64,000 nt of DNA from Lomentospora prolificans (Eukaryota > Ascomycota > Sordariomycetes > Microascales > Microascaceae), in assembly GCA_029532625.1 (NCBI GenBank), contig JARFXM010000009.1:62001-126000 (forward strand). Reading direction: 5' to 3'. The translations under genes were made by a program, and so were the position numbers. The notes under the pieces are model-generated. The model was not told the DNA's origin and did not search any database. It saw only the letters and a program-made list of their open reading frames with translations. Shown here one piece after another: positions 24,107 to 36,000 of this stretch; within the stretch, counting starts at the first letter, position 1; each line of letters begins with the position of its first letter.

Positions 24107-26009
24107 ATGAGCGACGGACTCGTGAAGCGGTCCCGCTCGTCCGACGAGGAGAAGACGGACCTTGGTATTGAGACCCAGGGCAAAGGTGAGCCCAATATCC
24201 AGAATGGCGAGCAGATCATGCGTATTCGCGGCCTCGAGACTAGTCCCGAGACGTCGCTCCAGCGTGGCTTACAGTCGCGCCACATCACCATGATTGCCAT
24301 CGGCGGCGCTATCGGTACCGGTCTCATCATCGGAACTGGCAAGGCCCTTGCCCAAGCCGGTCCGGCGTCGGTGTTTATCTCCTATACCGTCATTGGTTTC
24401 GTCGTCTTCCTCGTCATGGCTGGGCTCGGAGAAATGGCTGCATGGCTCCCCATCTCCGCCGGTTTCACTGGCTACGCCTCTCGGTTCTGTGATCCCTCTC
24501 TCGGTTTTGCTCTCGGATGGTGGTAAGTCCAATGCCTTTTCCCGCGCCGTGGAGAAGCCTTGGGCTCCTATGCAATCTTTGTGTCTACCTTCTCCTGCTG
24601 ACCCTCATCCGCTCAACCCTTAGCTACTGGTTCAAGTACATCATCGTGACCCCCAATCAATTGACCGCTGCTGCCCTAGTCATTCAGTACTGGGTTGATC
24701 GGGATACGGTGAACCCAGGTGTTTTTATCGCCATCTTCCTCGTCGTCATTTGTCTGATCAACTATTTCGGTATTCGCTTCTTCGGCGAGTTCGAATTTTG
24801 GCTGTCTTCATTCAAGGTCATCATCATCGTTGCCATAATCCTTTTCTCCTTCATCCTGGCTCTCGGCGGTGGTCCGGACCACGATCGTAAGGGCTTCCGC
24901 TACTGGAAAGAACCAGGGTATGTGGTCCAGCCCCTATTATTCTCCACCGTCGTATTAGCATACTAATAACACTTGATGCAAATAGCGCTTTCAAGCCATA
25001 CATCAACGAAGGCGCCAGCGGCAAATTCCTTGGATTCTGGTCCTGTATGGTTACCGCAACCTTTGCGTATCTCGGAACCGAGCTGGTCGGTGTCACTGTC
25101 GCCGAGGCCCAAAACCCGCGCAAGACCATTCCGCGTGCGATCAAGCTCACATTTTTCCGAATTCTTTTCTTCTATTGCCTTAGCGTTCTTTTTGTCGGCA
25201 TGAACGTGCCCTATGACGCCAAGGAGTTGATCTTTGCGAACAAGGAGAAGACTGGCGGCTCTGCCTCCCCCTTTGTCGTCGCTGCCGAGCGCGCTGGCAT
25301 TGGTGCCATGTCGCACATCATCAATGCCTGCATTCTCATTTTCGTGTTTTCCGCATCCAACTCGGATCTTTACATCGCGAGCAGAACTCTATACGGCCTC
25401 GCTTCCGATGGCCAGGCTCCCGCCATTTTCAAGCGGACCAACCAGCGTGGCGTCCCCGTTTATGCGCTCGGCTTCTCCGCCCTCTTCTCGCTCTTGGCCT
25501 TCATGAATGTGTCAGACAACTCCACGACCGTATTTGGCTACTTTGTCAATCTCGTCACCATATTCGGCCTTTTGACGTGGATCTCTATTCTTGTCACCCA
25601 CATCGCCTGGTGCCGCGCTCGCAAGGCCCAAGGTATCCCTGACTCGGCGCTCCCATACGTCGCTCCGCTTGGTATCAAGGGATCCTACGGTGCCCTCGTC
25701 ATGTGCATCATTGTCGCTCTGACCAAAAACTACGACGTCTTCGTCGGCGGCGACTTCGGCAAGGAGAAGTATAAGACATTTATTACCGCCTACTTGGGAA
25801 TCCCCCTCTATCTGATTTCCATCTTTGGCCACAAACTCATCAAGAAGACCAAGGGTATTAGGCCCCACGAGGTTGACTTCTACACCGGCAAAGACATCAT
25901 CGACCGCGAGGAGCAAGAATTCCTCGCTCGCAAGGCAGCTGAGAAGGAAGCCAGGGGCCCGAACCGTGGAGGATGGTTCTACAAGGTTTTCGTATCTTGG
26001 CTCTTCTAG
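24107..26009 (+). CDS. Amino-acid permease, Dip5-like (YAT family)
   Basis: Three exons (24107-24522, 24624-24917, 24986-26009) encode 577 residues. A hydrophilic, charged N-terminal tail of about 60 residues precedes the first membrane block, SRHITMIAIGGAIGTGLIIG, the signature of fungal amino-acid permeases of the APC superfamily. About twelve membrane segments follow, with YWFKYIIVTPNQLTAAALV, ELVGVTVAEAQNPRKTIPRA in the conserved cytoplasmic region, and SASNSDLYIASRTLYGLA in the substrate path. The block around TGYASRFCDPSLGFALGW resembles dicarboxylic amino-acid (Glu/Asp) permeases. The protein should import amino acids with protons at the plasma membrane. N-terminal Lys residues in the tail are candidate ubiquitin acceptor sites. 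The C-terminus ends in the usual acidic and basic tail. No defect was seen. Confidence 0.94.
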
Positions 26010-26410
26010 AAGACGTGGCACGGCAATGAGGGCGTGCACGCGGAGGGTTGTAGCTGGCGATCGGTCCATATGTTGCATGTACTAGTGTAGGCCCAATCTG
26101 GGGGGGCGATGCACGCTGGAATAATTCTTGATCTTTGTTGATGTTAGTGGCTGGCGATCGGATCGGATCGTACAATCCTAGTGTGTGACGTCAAGGCGCG
26201 CTGGCGTTCTTGGCGGCCAACCCCGCAACAGGAATCGCGCCCAATATTGCCTCCCCCGCGATCTGGGCTTTGATTTGGCTCCGCACCCCTCCTTCCTCCT
26301 GAAAGTTAAACCTAATTCTGTAGCACATGTTAATTCAAGTTTATTTTTTTTCCCATTCCGTAGATCTATCTCACTTCCCACAGCCCTGTATCGTTTGAGA
26401 CCCGGACGTC
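26010..26410. other. Intergenic, promoter of C2-domain gene
   Basis: These are 400 bases between two genes on the same strand. I see only AT-rich and pyrimidine-rich promoter-like sequence near 26330-26360. Confidence 0.5.
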
Positions 26411-28025
26411 ATGGCTTCTGTTGTCGAATCCCTGCAGGCCTTGGGCGGCAGTGAATCTCCTGGTAAGCACCTTGGCAATGTAGCATCTCCTGGTGGTTTC
26501 CCGGTCATTAACGACCCATAATATTCAAGGGTTCCTCAACGCCCTTGTTGCTCAACTATGGCCCAACATTTGCGTGGCTGGGGGCCGAATGATCAAGGAC
26601 ATCGCCGAACCCATGTTTGGGACCATGCTGCCCGCCCCGCTGAATACGCTCTGCTTCACGAAAATTGACTTGGGAAATGTTCCCTTACGCTTTGCCAACG
26701 TCGATGTGCACAGGACGGAAAATGATGGCATCAAGCTGGATATGGACCTTGACTGGGATGGTGTATGTGATATTGAACTCAAGGGGAATAAAATTCCTAA
26801 GATTGTAGGTCATCTCGATCTCGCTTTATTACATTCTTACTACGACGCCGTACTCACCGTTCACCAGGGCGTCGAGCATGTGAAGCTCCAGGGTAGGCTG
26901 TCCGTCCTTCTATGCCCTTTGACTAACGTCATTCCGCTGGTAAGACTAAGCATCTTGAATTTCGCTCGTCGAACGCCCACAGTCGCTTGCTTACTTTAAT
27001 AATATCGATAGATTGGAGCGACTCAGTTCGCCTTCATCAGTCCGCCCAGCCTCCACCTAGACTTTACCGATGCAGGTGGAATCGGCGATATTTCGCTCGT
27101 AGATCGCGCTGTTCGTAAAGTCGTACTCAATGTCATTTCCTCCATGGCCGTGCTCCCCAACCGATTCCTGTACAAACTCGACCCCAACAACGACTATTTC
27201 AAGACCTACCAACATCCGCTCGGCATCCTGCGCTTGACCGTGGAATCCGGAGAGAACTTTGGAGAAGAGAAGAAATCGAAGAACATTCTGAAGAGGCTTG
27301 TGCATGATGTCCCAGACTGCTTCGTCAAGGCCACCGTCTCGGCTGGGGATGAGTGGAAGACAGCAACGGTGAAGAACAATCGCCACCCAGAGTGGAACGA
27401 GACCAACGATTTCGTGGTCCACGACCTCGACCAAATCATAAAGCTCGATGTCCAGGACGATGATACAATTTCGGACGACGACATTGGCATTGGTGCTACG
27501 ACCGTGAAGCACCTTCTGGCGGCCGGTGGGCGGCAAGAACTGAGCTTGCTCCACAAGGACCAACTTACAGATGCCAAGCTCCGCATTAGCGGCAGCCTGT
27601 TCAAGTTTGTCCCCGACGCGACCAGCTTGTCGGAAAGAGGCCCCGGAATTTGCGGAGTCTTGACAATATTAGTAGCTTCAGCTTTTGGTATCCCTGGCAA
27701 GAGGCAAGACTCGAAGCCGAGCGTCAAAGTGTCCTGGGGAATTCGAGCCTTCCGCACGGTCATCAAGACCGATGCGCCCGGGATGGACATTGAGAACCCT
27801 TCTTTCGACCAGACTTTTAGTATCCCGATCACGGCTGGCATGGTCCCGGGTCCGGCCGTGAACATTTCGCTTTTAGACAAAGAGGATGAGAGGGGGTCAG
27901 TGGAAGTGACGATTGAAGAGGTCCTCGCCTCCCCGAATCTTGCTTTGCAGAAGGACTTTGATGTCGGTAATGGAACACGAGTGCGTGCCGGTATCTGGAT
28001 TCGAGGCACTAAAGCCGCCGCGTGA
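26411..28025 (+). CDS. C2-domain, synaptotagmin-like lipid-transfer protein
   Basis: Four exons (26411-26462, 26530-26804, 26868-26939, 27012-28025) encode 470 residues. The N-terminal half has the features of an SMP lipid-transfer module: FLNALVAQLWPNICVAGGRM, MLPAPLNTLCFTKIDLGNVP, and VEHVKLQGRLSVLLCPLTNVIPLIGA, which encloses the third splice junction. A C2 domain follows at about residues 205-310, with PDCFVKATVSAGDEWKTATV, NNRHPEWNETNDFVV and VQDDDTISDDDIGIGATTV, whose Asp residues suit calcium and phospholipid binding. A second, more divergent C2-like region fills the C-terminus (ILVASAFGIPGK, PSVKVSWG, NPSFDQTFSIPI). Tricalbins and extended synaptotagmins of this type tether the ER to the plasma membrane and move lipids. 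Unlike those, no N-terminal membrane anchor is visible here, so the site of action is uncertain. Confidence 0.85.
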
Positions 28026-29130
28026 GAGAGGCTTTCACTACGAAACTTGTATTTGTCAAGCTTTGTGTTTAGTATGAACTACTACCGTTCCCATTTGGTT
28101 CCATCTTTGCGGTCGAAACTCGAATTAGGAACTTACATTACTATTGATCATTGATGTTGTGGCCCTTGTTGTAGCCGACACAACCTGAGGAAGCACATAG
28201 CCATGCCTCGTATAATGTAAAATATAAAAGCTTCCTTAAACCATTATTCGAACGCTGGAAAGAAGTCACGAGCTTTATAGATGGGTAGCTGTCGTCGCCA
28301 ATAGCTGCTCAAGGATGCCTTCCTTGGTGCGCTAATGTGTTGAACAGGGTCGATGACGTAGCATTTCTGCTTGCACACGAGAAGGACATCTACGATGATA
28401 TAATTTGGGACCCCGCTGCAGACCTTTAGTGTTTTTCTTCCGTGCTATCAAACTCCCAAAATAGGAACTTCTGGACCTTGAGATGTTAATTTCGTTCGGA
28501 ACGTGAGGAGAATAGGGTATATGCTGTTAAACAAATCGGTTCAGTTTCGTACTTCAGGCATCCCAAACTCGCGACTTACATATTCATCGTCGAGTACACA
28601 GCCGCAGCATCGTGGCAATACCAATACTGCAAGATTGTGGATACAGGACTGACGACCCCCCTTCAACAATATTACGAGACGGGTACCACTTTCAGTTAAC
28701 TTCCTACCTTTGTACCACCTAATTATTGGTAGAGAACGAACAGTAGAACCCAAGACCAACGCCGCCAGGATTTTTTAGTGCTGGTCAGGTAGTTGGGAGT
28801 CCTCTAGCATGCTGGATCGTACTCGTGTGGAGGGATGTCTAGCTTGGCTGGATGACGCATAAGTGGGCGAAGGTAATTTGGTACTGCAGACAGCTGATCA
28901 AATTCCTGCATAAATTCCAGTGAATATTGGTACACTATCATAATTCTCCCCAGGTTGGGTTACCCTTGAGTAGTGGACACACTGTCTCGTATTAACAATA
29001 CATTGTCGCGTCACTCCAGCTAAAAATGGCTCATTCCGATGATTCGGAACGAACTGCGAGTCATAAGCGCCCACTCACCCTGGCAGCGGCTTCCATGACC
29101 TCCACCAACTAGTAGTCGAGAATTTTAACC
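28026..29130. other. Intergenic, no gene seen
   Basis: This is the 3' flank of the C2-domain gene and the promoter of the acetyltransferase gene. No supported frame, RNA gene or repeat was recognised. Confidence 0.5.
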
Positions 29131-30172
29131 ATGAGCCATTTTGATAGAGAGAAGTATCCTAAGATGATATCCGCCTACAACCCAGAACAAGTCCAACAGT
29201 TTCTCGACTATATTGGCTTGCCACAAAGTCATCATGTGGATCTTGAGCCTTCACTCGAGCTGCTCAAAGTTTTGCATGTACACACGTTGTCGACGCTTCC
29301 CTACGAAAATTTATCACTCCATTATAACAGAGCCCATGCAATCAATTTGGAGCCTCAGCATCTGTTCCGAAAAATAGTGACTGACGGTAGAGGGCGCGGG
29401 GGATTCTGCATGGAGATCGCAATACTTTATAATCATGTACTTCGGGCTCTTGGTTTTGACGCTTACACAGCGGGTGTCAGAACTCGTGGAAGACTTCAGG
29501 GGGTGCCCCTGGGTGACTATCCGGGCTGGTAAGCCAGCGTAGCCAGGCGTCATTTAACCCCACCTTCGATGGTAGACGCTAATGGTCCCTTATAGGAATC
29601 ATATCGTTAATATTGTAACCTTCCCTGACGGTAGTAGGTATCACGTCGATGTGGCTTTCGGAGGTGATGGGGCAACAATGCCGATGCCTTTGATCGACGG
29701 CCTCATTCACCAGAACTTAGGAACACAACAGATTCGTCTCGTGCGTGACTGGATACCTCTTCAAGTCCATCGTACGGAAGAAACCAAGTTGTGGATATAC
29801 CAGTACAGGAACAGTTATGACGTGGAATGGAATTCGTTTTACTCTTTTCCGGGAGTGGAATTTTTGGATTTGGACTGGGCTGTCGTCAACTTCTGGATCA
29901 ACGAGAACGCCCAAAGCCATCAGAGATTCAACGTGCTCGTCATTAAGTTTCTTCGAAGGAGGAGACAAGATGCAGACGAAGAGTACGAGATATATGGAAA
30001 GCGGATGCTGGTTAATGGTACTGTGAAAGAAAACTTGGGTGGCAAGACTGTAGTTATCGAAGAGTGTACATCGGAAAGCGATCGCTTGCAAGCCTTCGAA
30101 CGGCATTTTGGGATTTCATTGACTGCGGAGGAGAAGGAGGGCATTCATGGTTATGTTTCGGAACTCGTGTAA
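29131..30172 (+). CDS. Arylamine N-acetyltransferase (NAT)
   Basis: Two exons (29131-29528 and 29596-30172), with the intron inside the Trp133 codon, encode 324 residues, the usual size for fungal NATs. The catalytic triad is visible: Cys93 in RGRGGFCMEIAILYNHVL, His135 in WNHIVNIV and Asp151 in RYHVDVAFGGDG. The N-terminal helices contain HTLSTLPYENLSLHYNRA, where relatives have the conserved PFEN-like loop, and TAGVRTRG follows the active Cys. NATs transfer an acyl group from acetyl- or malonyl-CoA to aromatic amines. In Fusarium a NAT malonylates 2-aminophenol to detoxify plant benzoxazolinones. Which acyl donor is used here cannot be read. The gene converges on the Daf-2-family gene with 367 bp between them. 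Confidence 0.93.
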
Positions 30173-30539
30173 TATGTAGCTTTCTCATGAACATAATAGT
30201 TGGCCATTCATATAATCCTACTGGTAATAAATCAATATGTGAAAGCTCAGTAATACGGAAACCCGCGGGGCCTTATACATCCGAGTATCTATGGCTAATC
30301 CTTTATCTATGGTAGATAAAAGAAAATCGAAGAAAACGTGGAAGCTGGATACCCTACTAGACATTCTGAAAAGAGAGCGCGCAGTTTATTGATTGGTACG
30401 AGACTATCGAATACTGAAAGTAGCTATGTAGGTGGAGTTCACTTGTCCATGTTTTCCCGATGATAAACTAGGCGCATCTGGTTGCGAGGCGAACACTAGG
30501 TTTCCACATTCCGAGCCTATTGGTTTCCACCCGGCCTCC
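30173..30539. other. Short convergent intergenic
   Basis: This is shared 3' flank of two convergent genes with nothing else visible. Confidence 0.5.
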
Positions 30540-31121
30540 TTACTCAGTCTTGACATCTTCGCTATTATAGCCAGTCTCGGAATCGCCAGATTTCGATTTG
30601 AACTCGATGCTGCCGCCATCGTTGATAACAATCTCCGTAACTTCACCCTCGTCCTCCTCTCGGAGGATGTGCTGCTTGTAGCCGGCGGTTCCCTCTGAGT
30701 TGAGTAAAGGCATCACAGTCGCCTTACCGGCAGCAGCGGCAGCAGCGGCGGCGCTAACGACGGCAGCAGCTGAGGCGCCGGCGGTAATAACGGCGGACAA
30801 GGCAATGGCGGCCGAGATGATCACATCCGGGGCGACCTTCTCAACTGCGTCAAAGATATCGCGAAAGTTCTCGGGAGACGAGTAGTAACGGGTCTTCATA
30901 TCCATGCTGTACCAGGTCACGAGCCACCAGTCTCGACCGGTGGTCAAAAAGCCGGTGTTGTACTCGACTTCCATGGTCTCTTCAGTGACCTCTCCGGGTT
31001 GGACAATGCCCCAGGAGCCAGAGTTCTTGTAGTCATCGCTGTATTTATGGGCAACTCCGACAGCGGCGATGGGGTTGGAAGTGTTGTTGCGGATGACAAC
31101 TTTAGCAGTGCGCTTGGTCAT
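30540..31121 (-). CDS. Up-regulated-in-Daf-2-family protein
   Basis: A single exon encodes 193 residues. The N-terminal 75 residues match the fungal and nematode family annotated as 'up-regulated in Daf-2': TAKVVIRNNTSNPIAAVGVA, HKYSDDYKNSGSWGIVQPGE, MEVEYNTGFLTTGRDWWLVT. A hydrophobic Ala-rich segment at about residues 100-130 (AAVVSAAAAAAAAGKATV) could cross or lie on a membrane. The C-terminus has GYKQHILREEDE and IVINDGGSIEFKSKSGDS. No signal peptide is present. The family has a beta-sandwich-like N-terminal half and no established biochemical function; in nematodes its members respond to insulin-signalling mutants. It lies between the NAT gene (convergent) and a Zn2Cys6 regulator (divergent, 1.3 kb shared promoter region). 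Confidence 0.82.
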   Translation of the reverse strand: MTKRTAKVVIRNNTSNPIAAVGVAHKYSDDYKNSGSWGIVQPGEVTEETMEVEYNTGFLTTGRDWWLVTWYSMDMKTRYYSSPENFRDIFDAVEKVAPDVIISAAIALSAVITAGASAAAVVSAAAAAAAAGKATVMPLLNSEGTAGYKQHILREEDEGEVTEIVINDGGSIEFKSKSGDSETGYNSEDVKTE

Positions 31122-32465
31122 TTTGAGGGCTTGGTGTTTGTGAAGAGCTGGATATTCCGAAATTGGGTTTAGTTGGGCTTAACAACTTTAAAGTGCGTGT
31201 TGGTCAGTGATTGGAATGTAATGAGATTGCTCTGAAGAAGGTGAGGATAGTGGTGAGGATCTTGGGAAAAAGAAAACCTGAATGCCGGATTTCTCTCTGA
31301 TTTTATACTCGACTACGACCGGCTCTCATCGCGATGTGGACCACCAGGAAGACATCACTGATTCTGCAGAGCGACCATAGGAACCCGAACCTGTCAGATA
31401 GGCGCAGGCAGTATATTGCAGGAAGCTGATTATTCTTTCCGAGCCAGCCTTCGTGCTACGATCGTTCGTCTGCCTCGAAGAGGAAGGCATTCGCACCTAG
31501 AATTCAGATATATCGTGCAGAGACATGGCCAATCGCTCCTTGAACCTAAAGCGGCAACGCCGTGGGCAGCGTTGCATGTTGGATGTGTGAAGGGTACCCG
31601 TAATCCTCGCTCATCGGTACAAATTGGGCAATTTCCGTCGGGTGATGATGTTATATAGACTGACGCAGCCGCAGGCGTAAATCCTCCTATGGCTGATATC
31701 GGTCAATTGCGCCACTTAGTCGGGCGCGAGCATCACATAATAACCCAAATCATTTTTCGCGCTCCAGCTAGCACGCCGACACAGATCAATTGATGTCACA
31801 TCACGCCTCTGATTGGGTAGGAATTGAGCTCAGTCAGAGTTGAAGCCTATCAAGCTCGTTTCAGCGCATTCGCATCTGAGGCAAGTCAGCTTACTGCGTC
31901 AGACTACAAGCTGCATGGAGCCGAGAGTTCTCTCCTCACCCTTTGGAAGCCAAACTGTACTTCGTAGTCAGAGTGTATCCTCTCCACGCACGACAATAAT
32001 GGCCAGGGCTGAAAACAAAAGGTGTGGGTATAACGGGGTTGCCGGCCATGCTTTCTCTATTACTGATAAGACAGCATTCCGATTGAGCGCTTGTTGTGTC
32101 TGCTAGCCAAAATCATTAGACATTGATTCCTTAATACCTCGACCCTACTGGAAGTGAACTGGAATTTAGAACGATAAATTCCTGTAAAACATGGGTAACT
32201 GAACTCTGACATGGGAATATCCCAAGCCGTGTTCTGCTCTCGGTCAAATCGATGGGGGCGACCCAATACCCTAGCCCTCCATGAAGTTTTAACTCTTTTC
32301 GCGTTCCCTTGACCAGTAGTTTCCGCCAATTGGTTATTATTCGGTGCACGACCAAAGATTTGTCAGCAGAGCAAGGCAATTTAACTTTCCCATCCCCGCG
32401 TCGTCATCCACCAGCCAGACACATATCTACACCAGGCTCAATCCACCCAGCCATCTTGACTGATC
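31122..32465. other. Divergent promoter region
   Basis: These 1.3 kb lie between the Daf-2-family gene (leftward) and the Zn2Cys6 regulator (rightward). I recognise no gene. A CCAAT box (as ATTGG) is near 31813. Confidence 0.5.
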
Positions 32466-34748
32466 ATGGTTGGGACGGATGATCACGATCGAGGCGGCCG
32501 GCCCGCCTTCGACGCTGCCGAGTCAGCACCTTCACTAGCGCTGTCTTGCCTTGCTTGTCGGGCGAGGAAGCTCAAGTGTGACCGGGCCAAGCCTTCATGC
32601 AGCCGTTGTGCTAAGCTAAGGGATAGTTGCGAGTATCCTAGCTCAAGGCGGAGGAACGTCGGAGCAAGGAAGACGGTGAAAGACCTCGAGGATAGAATAG
32701 GTGTGTGATTCGAAGGTTTTTCTCGCTCCGTGCTTGGGTTCTTATCCTAACGGCGTGTGCATAGCACAGTTGGAAAGCCAGGCCGGAGCTCCAAGCCAAG
32801 TTATTATACCGGACAGCAATGGTCCTATGGCAGGATTTCGGAACCTCGCACCGGCACCCCACGGAGAGAGTCGCACGAATGATTCGACGCCGCCTGCACA
32901 ACATCCCGAACTCTCCGGCTCCGGGGACTTAATTAGGCTTGGTTTATTCGAACAGCTCCCACCTCCTCAACTGATGCAGGAATTGTGAGTGCGTTGTTCC
33001 CTTACCTGGTGGAGCTATAGATCTTATACAAATGTAGGATTGATATCTACTTCGACAAGATGCACAGCGCAGCACCCATGCTTCATCGAGCGCGTTTTAC
33101 AGCTTCGTTACACCTACCTCACCCCATACGCCCGCCGGTGTGCCTCCAGTATATTGTCATGGCGATCGCCGCAGCCACGACTGAGGCCTACGCCCATATG
33201 GCGATGCCGTTCTACCGTCGTGCCAGGGCTTATGCCGAGGCAGACGAGGTGAAGGTTAGCACAGCGTAACTAGTATTACATCTGACCCGACCACTATTAA
33301 CGTTCAAGCCAGTGCCATGGAGAATGTTTTACGACCGTCCCGCATGCCCAGTGCTGGTGCCTTATAGCGAATTTTGAGGGTCAACAAACCATGTTTTCAC
33401 TGGCTTCGGTCAGCCTTGCCCGCAGCTTGCGGATTGCCCAAATGCTCGAGCTACATCGGCTCGATTATGAATCCCGGCTCTTACCCCTGCCGCTTCCAGG
33501 TCCCCGAAACTGGTCTGAGCTAGAAGAACGGCGTCGGACATGGTGGGTTATATTTTGTTCCGACCGCTTTGTAAGCGCTACGACCGGATGGCCGACGTTG
33601 ATTTCCGAGAACGATGTAAGAGCACATGCTAGTACCACCCGCTTTTGCTATGGCCCACCAAGCACTAACCTACTCTACTCTAGATCCATACGCTGCTCCC
33701 AGCATCTGAAGATGCTTTCAGTAGTGGAGTAGAAGAACGTCAACCCCCTCTACGGAGTGCATTTCATCAAGATTGGGCGACATGCTCCTCTTTCGCGGGT
33801 CGAGTTCTTGCGGCGCAGATATTCCATCGTACCCTCGAACATAGTTTCGAGCGCTTTGACGACTCCGGTCGGCGAGATCGCAGCTTTGGGACGTTTTGGG
33901 ACCAGCATAAAGTCATCGATGACGACCTGACCCTGCTCCTCGCGTTCCTGCCTAGTGACCTTAGGTTACCGGAAAATTATAAGAGCCAAAATGCTGTCTT
34001 CGTCAACATGATGTTGCACTCTGCTGTGATTTGCCTCCACAAGGCGGCGCTGGGCTATGATGGCCAGCCACCACCCCATGAGAGGTTTATATCGCAGAGC
34101 CAGGATCGACTGCTTCCAGCGGCAGAAGAGATATTAGAGGCTTTTAGAATTATGATCAACGTTCATGAAGTGCTCAGGAACCCGCTCATGAGTTTCGCAG
34201 CGTACATGGCGGGTACGGTCTTTTTGGACCACTTCGCAATGAGCCAAGCATACACGAGCGAGCGAAATCTAGACTTTCTACTTCGCATAATGGTCGGAGC
34301 CGGCAAGAATAATCCTGTAGCGAGGTCGATGATAGTTCAGCTAGGCACTGACATGAGGCATCACGGTCTAAATTTGCCCATCATGGAACAGGCACGTCTC
34401 CGCTCTCCAGCCTTCGCAGTGGCCTGTCACATCTGAAATTGCAACGCATGAGCACTAACGCACAGACAGATCGAAGAGCTACCTCCAACCTCTTTACTCG
34501 TCCCGCTGCTAGCCAAAAGCGTGAATGCTACGCACTTCTCGTTTTCTTCTAGTCGGAATCGGTTATTTCTGAAGAAGACGGAGATGCACGAAGGCGCTTC
34601 AAATGCATTAGGTTCCGCTGCTGTCTGCCCGTCTCTTAGTAGTTCGGAGAAACCGAGTATCTGCGTACCCATCATGTCTTCGATAGCCACGACGCCAGAA
34701 CAGAACCCAATCTTCCGCGAAGATGAGCTCGTCAATACTAAGCCTTAG
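32466..34748 (+). CDS. Zn2Cys6 transcription factor with fungal-specific TF domain
   Basis: Six exons (32466-32700, 32765-32984, 33038-33254, 33313-33615, 33684-34391, 34470-34748) encode about 653 residues. The binuclear zinc cluster has Cys28, 31, 38, 45, 48 and 55 in SCLACRARKLKCDRAKPSC and SRCAKLRDSCEYP, followed by a short dimerisation stretch, TVKDLEDRIAQLESQ. The middle-homology region begins at LIDIYFDKMHSAAPMLHRAR and includes HAQCWCLIANFEGQQTMFSL, ARSLRIAQMLELHRLD and LEERRRTWWVIFCSDRF. It should act in the nucleus as a DNA-binding regulator of CGG-containing sites. The fifth intron (34392-34469) appears to use a GC donor (CAG|GCACGT) with an AGCACTAACG branch region, because no GT donor restores frame. 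If it is not spliced, the protein ends at 34436. Target genes are unknown; the neighbouring NAT gene is a candidate by position. Confidence 0.88.
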
Positions 34749-36000
34749 GGCGACTACATATCCTTGAACGAGGCATCTCCCGATGACTTCTGCTAGAATG
34801 ATCAATTTGCCAATGTCCCAGACATGTCTCCGGATCAGTCGGATGATGTGTGATTCTTCGTGACCTCGCGCGAGAGAGGGAAAAAAAAAATCGGAGGTCG
34901 GGGGTTAGGGTTAGGAAACCGGTGCCGTGTATACTGCGATGAAACTTGAATATTAAGACAAGGACGTGAATGGAGGAAGCCACTGAACCACTCAAACGCT
35001 GCATTCCTTTGAATCAATCTCAACCTGAGTTCCTGCCTCAATCGCATCTTAGTTAACCATCCACTATCATAAAACAATTTGTTAAGTCTGTCTCTCCTGG
35101 AAAGAGAAAGTAGCCTCCATGACGCGTGTAATCTTGGTTCGCGGCGGTGTTGCCAGCGAGCAAGGTGGCGGGCGCTCTTGTCAGCACAATGATTGATTTC
35201 ATCGTGTGCTTTCTAAGAGAACATGTTATGATAGAGCACTGATCCCTCCATTGCTAAAGTGCGCCATTCGGAAGAGAAGATTTTATCGTAATCGACGGCC
35301 AGAAAAGATGTGGAAATCTTTCTCAACACACTCTGGACGAGAACAGCTAGGTGTGTGACGAGAGGGCGTGGCGGAGCGCCGCGCGACTGCGCCTCATTGT
35401 GGAGATGGATTAATCAATATGCCTCTAGCACCAGGGTGCATAGGCAGACCCCAAGCCAAGTTTTGAGGCCCCGAAGTTTGGCACCTGTATTATGATGGTC
35501 ATCGCAAGGAAGCAGCCGTCCTTCCTGTAGCATATCTAGGATTCGTGCGTTCGATATCCTGCTACAATCTTGTTGCGATTATTTGATCTCTGCCTCGTTG
35601 TAGTGTCCATGGATGTCCTGTGAATGGGCAACGTAGCATTATGCAACGGGCCAACTTCATGCCGGTCTGACCAATGGGTGGCATGGAGAGCTTACAACGA
35701 GCAAAGCCCCCAATAGAATGCCTCGAATTATAGGGCAACTGGAATGCCAGCGTGTCTCGGCGGGAAAAGAGGGAAAATATACAAAGTAGATAAACGGAGT
35801 GGGCTATTCTCCCAAGCCAGGTGAGGGCGGACTCCGGCTGGGGCAGTGCGCGCAGAAAGCCTTGCGCTCCATTTATCAGCAAACTCACAGACAAGGATAT
35901 ATATAATCATCAGCGATAATCCATACCGCCGGAATTTTGAAGATTAGGATACGACTTCGTTTCGCGATTGACTCGGCTATATTTCCATCGAGGCGGAACC
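34749..36000. other. Intergenic with short telomere-like motif
   Basis: No gene was recognised. GGGGTTAGGGTTAGG at 34901-34915 holds two TTAGGG units, the fungal telomere repeat, preceded by an A10 tract. Overlapping frames on the minus strand near 35562-36304 are not supported. Confidence 0.5.
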
